DNA of 64,000 nucleotides from a virus. The position numbers and the translations under genes are program-made. Positions 60,705-64,000 of the stretch are shown piece by piece. The stretch covers positions 59,207 to 123,206 of the IMG/VR virus record IMGVR_UViG_3300048929_000185; one strand, written 5' to 3'. Each line of letters starts with the position of its first letter. Position 1 is the first letter of the stretch. The notes beneath the pieces are model-generated. The model was not told where the DNA came from and ran no database searches. It saw only the letters and a list, made by a program, of their open reading frames with translations.

Positions 60705-62888
60705 ATGGCAGACGCAGGAAGAATTTTACCAGTATATCAAGGAGATTGGGTTCATAGAGCCTATGAAATATTAGATCAAGTAACACACGCAGGTTCTACA
60801 TATACAGCAAAAAATAATATAGCTGATAGTACTATAACTCCGGATTTAGATACTACAAATTGGTTTTGTAGCTCAAAGGGGTTTGTAGGAAGCTCTTTAT
60901 CTGATATTACAGCAACTGACACAAGTGGTTTATTGGGAGCTGTAGGTGCAGAAGTTGGCGGACAGGAATTAACAGATGAAATTGCAAATAGGGTTGCTAC
61001 GGAATTATTGCCGTATTCTCACATAATAAACGATCAGACAAAAGAAGATGAAGGATATGCAGCAGACGCTAGACAACTTAATCCAAATATTGAAAATAGT
61101 TTGGCGTATAAAGTTAATCAAGCGAGTAACAAACTTGTTTGTGACTTGGTGAAAAGATTACAATCTGGTCAAGTAGAAAAAATTAAACTTATAGGCGATA
61201 GTATTACAGAAGGATATGGGGCAACAAATCATGTGAATATATTCCCGAATGTTGATAATGGAAATCCTGTAATTTTTAATAATACTTCAGACACTATATA
61301 TTATGAGTCTTTATATACGGACGCAAACTGGGCTAATAAATTTAGGAAGTATATAAATAATATTTTTCCTACTGTTCAATTTGTAAATGCGGGGATTGGT
61401 GGTAAGGACACCACTTGGGCTTTGGCGAATAAGCAATATTGGGTAGAGAATGAAGAAGATGTGATGTTCGTTATGTTGGGAGCAAACGATAGGTGGAATA
61501 TAACACCGGAACAATACAAAACAAATCTGGTGAATTTTCTTGCATATATAAAAGCTCATTGTAATCAGATAATAGTAATGAGTACTCCAATGTCAAAAGA
61601 TGACACAACGATAACATTTACTACTAATTTAATAGATAGAATAGTAACTGAAGTTTGTATTGAAAACAGGTACCCTCATATTTCATTATATCGAGAATTA
61701 AAAAAGATGGGAGATGTATATGGAATAGACCCAGAACAATTTCTTCACGATACAACTCATACCAACAATTTAGGACATAGCGCGATTTGGATGATATTAC
61801 AAGATAAATTAGGCATAGCAGACAATACCCTATCCCTAAATGACATACTTAAAAACCAATTTGGGAAAAACAGACAGTTTATAATTGATGGTAATTTTCA
61901 AGTTGCTCAGGCAAACCCAATAGTAGGATCGGAGATTATAAATCCGACAGCATATTCATACCCAGTTTTTGATATGTGGAAAGTTGGATATTATTTAAAC
62001 AGTGGTTCATTTCCAACAATAAAACACTCGCAAAGAAGGATTACAGATAGTGGTGCTCAATATGGCAGTGTTCAGTTTTCAAAATATTGCTACAGAATTA
62101 ACGTAAATGGCAGCGGAACTATTTCTGACGGAATTTATGATATAATTAATTATGTTGAAAACGGAGTTTCCAATTATTGTATTAGTAACGAAGAAATTAT
62201 TGTCACATTTTTCGCTAGATCAAGCATAAGCGGTAAAAAGATAAGGGTTGGTCTTGAACTTGATTATGGAACCGGTGGAAATCCATCTGCTTCATCCTGG
62301 TTATATAATCCATCGGATATAGACTTAACTAATAATTGGAAAAAACACACGGCTGTATTTAAATGCCCAGATTTCTCAACGAAAACATTTGGAACAAATA
62401 ATAATGATAAATTAGCATTACATTTTTCTCTCGCCGGTACGTTCCAAAATTTTGTTGGTTCGGGAGATATAGAAATAACACAAGTTTGTGCTGGATCTCA
62501 ATTTACAAAATTTAAATATAAAACATTCAATGAAGAATTGACAGATTGTCAAAGATATTATGAAAAGAGTTATAAATACACAAACTCGATTGGAAGTTCA
62601 AATTCATGGGATGATGCTGATTTTGTAGTAAATACAGGCGGGGCATATCACCTGATGTCTATGTTTATAAAATATAAGGTACCAAAATATGCCATACCCA
62701 CAATGAAGATAATATCATTTGATGGTACGGGAAATACAATAAAAGATTTAGATACATCCACCAATTTAAATACATCTAGCGTAGAAATAGTTGCGCGAAG
62801 CAGTGGGTTTGAGATAGTTTCACCAACTAATACTTTTGTGAACGGACATGTATATGGTTTTCAGTGGGTCGCTGATTGCAGATTATGA
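60705..62888 (+). CDS. Tail spike/fibre with GDSL/SGNH esterase domain, 727 aa
   Basis: N-terminal 110 residues form a carbohydrate-type collar (WVHRAYEILDQVTHAGSTYT). At about 162 an SGNH hydrolase begins: IKLIGDSITEGYG (block I, Ser), NAGIGGK (Gly), MLGANDRW (Asn) and HDTTHTNNLGH (Asp/His, about 348). The C-terminal 330 residues are beta-rich, like a carbohydrate-binding domain. It probably removes acyl groups from host surface glycans during adsorption. AAGGGAGGAATTTAC precedes the ATG. Confidence 0.88.
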   Translation: MADAGRILPVYQGDWVHRAYEILDQVTHAGSTYTAKNNIADSTITPDLDTTNWFCSSKGFVGSSLSDITATDTSGLLGAVGAEVGGQELTDEIANRVATELLPYSHIINDQTKEDEGYAADARQLNPNIENSLAYKVNQASNKLVCDLVKRLQSGQVEKIKLIGDSITEGYGATNHVNIFPNVDNGNPVIFNNTSDTIYYESLYTDANWANKFRKYINNIFPTVQFVNAGIGGKDTTWALANKQYWVENEEDVMFVMLGANDRWNITPEQYKTNLVNFLAYIKAHCNQIIVMSTPMSKDDTTITFTTNLIDRIVTEVCIENRYPHISLYRELKKMGDVYGIDPEQFLHDTTHTNNLGHSAIWMILQDKLGIADNTLSLNDILKNQFGKNRQFIIDGNFQVAQANPIVGSEIINPTAYSYPVFDMWKVGYYLNSGSFPTIKHSQRRITDSGAQYGSVQFSKYCYRINVNGSGTISDGIYDIINYVENGVSNYCISNEEIIVTFFARSSISGKKIRVGLELDYGTGGNPSASSWLYNPSDIDLTNNWKKHTAVFKCPDFSTKTFGTNNNDKLALHFSLAGTFQNFVGSGDIEITQVCAGSQFTKFKYKTFNEELTDCQRYYEKSYKYTNSIGSSNSWDDADFVVNTGGAYHLMSMFIKYKVPKYAIPTMKIISFDGTGNTIKDLDTSTNLNTSSVEIVARSSGFEIVSPTNTFVNGHVYGFQWVADCRL

Positions 62889-62916
62889 TAAAATCGTGAT
62901 TTATTGGCATTTCAAG

Positions 62917-62960
62917 ACTATATATAGTGGTTTATATAATATCATTCCACTATATATAGT
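62917..62960. repeat. Twin ACTATATATAGT palindromes
   Basis: The 12-bp palindrome ACTATATATAGT lies at 62917-62928 and 62949-62960, each extended to ACTATATATAGTGG/CCACTATATATAGT, giving a 14-bp inverted repeat between the fibre gene and the leftward RHH genes. It may be a bidirectional terminator or a pair of operator sites. Confidence 0.6.
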
Positions 62961-62992
62961 GTATGCCGATACAATATGTTGTGTGTCTCATC

Positions 62993-63166
62993 TTATTTAT
63001 TCATATCACTATCAATAAGGGCTTTTACATATCCACTCATAGCTTTGTAGCTTTGTGTTTCATAATGGGCCTTTATGGCTTCGTATTCGTCAATGGGAAT
63101 ATAGACTTTTACAGTCTTGTAAGTTTGCTTATTGTATTCCCTGACATATTCTGTTCTTTCTTGCAT
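62993..63166 (-). CDS. Small RHH-like DNA-binding protein, 57 aa
   Basis: Strand-helix-helix: KTVKVYIPIDEYEAIKAHYE, then YKAMSGYVKALIDSDMNK. This matches the ribbon-helix-helix (Arc/MetJ) pattern. It is a paralog of the gene at 63182, and follows it in the same leftward operon. Probably a dimeric repressor. GAAAGGATTAATT precedes the ATG at 63166. Confidence 0.7.
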   Translation of the reverse strand: MQERTEYVREYNKQTYKTVKVYIPIDEYEAIKAHYETQSYKAMSGYVKALIDSDMNK

Positions 63167-63181
63167 AAAAAATTAATCCTT

Positions 63182-63361
63182 TCAACTATCCATATCCGCG
63201 TCAATAAGGGCATTTACGTAACTGTTTAATGATTTGTACCCCTTGGCTTTCCAATGACTTTCTATGACAGCTTTCTTGCCTTTAGGAAAATTGATACTTG
63301 CGCGGTCATAGGCTTCTTTTGCAAATTCATTTTTGTACTTAGTAGAATTAAAATCACTCAT
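63182..63361 (-). CDS. Small RHH-like DNA-binding protein, 59 aa
   Basis: Starts MSDFNSTKYKNEFAKEAYDR; core KGKKAVIESHWKAKGYKSLN, then SYVNALIDADMDS, closely like its neighbour. AAGGAATGGAT lies before the ATG at 63361. A terminator precedes it on the right, so it heads the two-gene unit. Confidence 0.7.
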   Translation of the reverse strand: MSDFNSTKYKNEFAKEAYDRASINFPKGKKAVIESHWKAKGYKSLNSYVNALIDADMDS

Positions 63362-63430
63362 ATCCATTCCTTTCAGCATTTTTTGCGCGCCAACTTCATT
63401 ATTGATTATTGTAACACTGAACGATAAAGA

Positions 63431-63474
63431 AAAATCCACCCTTAACACGGTAAATGTTTTTCAGGGTGGATTTT
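63431..63474. terminator. Bidirectional terminator, 11-bp stem
   Basis: AAAATCCACCC (63431-63441) pairs perfectly with GGGTGGATTTT (63464-63474). Confidence 0.78.
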
Positions 63475-63616
63475 CTGTTTACATAGATAAGTTAAAAAAA
63501 TAGCCTACCCTGCTGCAAACAAGGCATACACGAGTTGCGAATACTCATGTATTATCGGTTACTTTAAATTAATTATATCACGAGGATAGTTAAAATTCAA
63601 GTTGCAATTATTATTT

Positions 63617-63856
63617 TTAATCGCAAGTTTCCTCTTTATATGGCAAGATCTCTATTGTCCTAGCCTTTGTCGGATCACGCCTTATATATCCCATCTCTTC
63701 TATCTTTTTTAGATTATTAGATATGGTTCCTGTAGACTTAATCCCCAATGCTTCGCCTATCTCATGCATTGATGGTGGATATCCCTTATTATAAACGTAG
63801 TCAAGAATGTATCGGTATATCTTTGACTGTGTATCGGTCATGTTTTGCTTTTTCAT
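63617..63856 (-). CDS. LexA-type DNA-binding domain protein, 79 aa
   Basis: Corresponds only to the N-terminal winged helix of LexA: TDTQSKIYRYILDYVYNKGY, PPSMHEIGEALGIKSTGTIS and NNLKKIEEMGYIRRDPTKAR, then IEILPY. The self-cleaving peptidase half is absent, so it cannot be a normal SOS-responsive repressor. It could compete for SOS-type sites or control the phage. GGAGG lies 9 bases upstream of the ATG at 63856. Confidence 0.8.
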   Translation of the reverse strand: MKKQNMTDTQSKIYRYILDYVYNKGYPPSMHEIGEALGIKSTGTISNNLKKIEEMGYIRRDPTKARTIEILPYKEETCD

Positions 63857-63907
63857 ATTTTCATACCTCCATGGTATGATTATATCATATGTGATTCAAG
63901 AATTAAA
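63857..63907 (-). promoter_or_regulatory. Promoter and inverted repeat of the LexA-like gene
   Basis: On the minus strand TTTAAT (63902-63907), 17 bp, TATAAT (63879-63884), then CATACC-atgga-GGTATG, a perfect 6-bp inverted repeat that includes the ribosome site. It suggests autoregulation. Confidence 0.65.
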
Positions 63908-63927
63908 TATGTAGTAATGTTAAAAGC

Positions 63928-63961
63928 ACGCAAAAAAATAAAGCCAGAAATTAATCTGGCT
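63928..63961 (-). terminator. Leftward terminator
   Basis: AGCCAGA/TCTGGCT (63942-63948 and 63955-63961) with a T-rich run on the minus strand, ending the partial gene at the right edge. Confidence 0.65.
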
Positions 63962-63967
63962 CTAGTA

Positions 63968-64000
63968 TTATTTCTTATCCGTATTCTCTAATATATTTTT
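63968..64000 (-). CDS. Partial C-terminus at the right edge
   Basis: The last 10 codons of a leftward frame (KNILENTDKK and stop) followed by a terminator. Too short to identify; real only because the terminator follows it directly. Confidence 0.3.
   Translation of the reverse strand, partial: KNILENTDKK

Noticed and set aside
1-64000. tRNA genes
   Set aside because: No cloverleaf with a GTTCRA-type T-arm and matching acceptor stem could be built by eye; a tRNAscan run would settle it.
1-64000. CRISPR array
   Set aside because: No set of regularly spaced identical repeats was seen; the 8.8-9.1 kb repeats are only two copies each.
1-64000. Insertion sequence or transposase
   Set aside because: No DDE, HUH or serine transposase motif; the mobile genes seen are homing nucleases, an intron and a tyrosine recombinase.

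Overview
The window reads as one continuous stretch of a temperate, siphovirus-type phage (or phage-plasmid) of a low-GC Gram-positive host, most likely a gut clostridium of the Lachnospiraceae type. The evidence is AT-rich DNA, strong AGGAGG-type ribosome sites, consensus -35/-10 promoters, choline-binding-type cell-wall repeats on three proteins, a Hol44-type holin, and no ordinary host genes. Both edges cut through leftward genes.

Layout. 1-7.3 kb is a leftward array of small accessory genes ending at an antirepressor-like gene and an XRE repressor, separated by unusually structured non-coding DNA. 7.5-10.05 kb holds a small XRE regulator and then about 2.3 kb with no genes and a mirror-image strand-composition switch, followed by a promoter, a leader with paired repeats and a winged-helix protein. 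10-20.9 kb is a rightward early/middle operon: a mini ParB-like protein, a CoiA-like nuclease, a single-chain two-barrel RNA polymerase of the RdRP/QDE-1/YonO superfamily, a zinc-ribbon protein, a beta-CASP metallo-beta-lactamase nuclease, a ClpP-like protease, a calcineurin-like phosphoesterase and HU. 21-24.5 kb carries Rha, a tyrosine recombinase, a candidate ornate non-coding RNA, amidase and holin. 24.6-53 kb is the packaging, head and tail module (TerS-like, TerL, portal, protease/scaffold, capsid, connectors, tail tube, tape measure, Dit, Tal), interrupted by two related homing-endonuclease genes, one of them dead, and a small regulatory/nuclease island. 53-57.7 kb is a moron and immunity zone: a secreted protein with its own promoter, a MazF-like toxin, a cI-like repressor divergent from an ORF6N antirepressor, and a GNAT pair. 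58-63 kb has a RepL-like protein, baseplate/fibre proteins and a GDSL-type tail spike. The last 1.2 kb has leftward RHH and LexA-like DNA-binding proteins.

The most striking observations are these. First, the polymerase gene is split by a roughly 340-nt group I intron exactly inside its catalytic motif (DKD|GD); neither half is functional unspliced. Second, several genes have strong ribosome sites but no usable ATG, GTG or TTG, and seem to start at ATT (or ATA). Third, a hairpin-packed 430-nt segment between integrase and lysin looks like a large structured RNA. Fourth, many genes are introduced by a terminator-like hairpin, a T-tract, a TTATT-GCAAAA-like box and a ribosome site with no room for a promoter, which suggests read-through, processing or a phage-polymerase signal.

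How it fits together: host polymerase would transcribe the regulatory and early genes from consensus promoters; the phage polymerase, with the RNA-processing and protein-turnover enzymes encoded beside it, could then take over the long late operon. Lysogeny appears to be controlled at 55-56 kb and possibly again at 4.5-6.4 kb, and the RepL-like protein leaves open an extrachromosomal prophage state. No searches were run; family assignments come from motif recognition.
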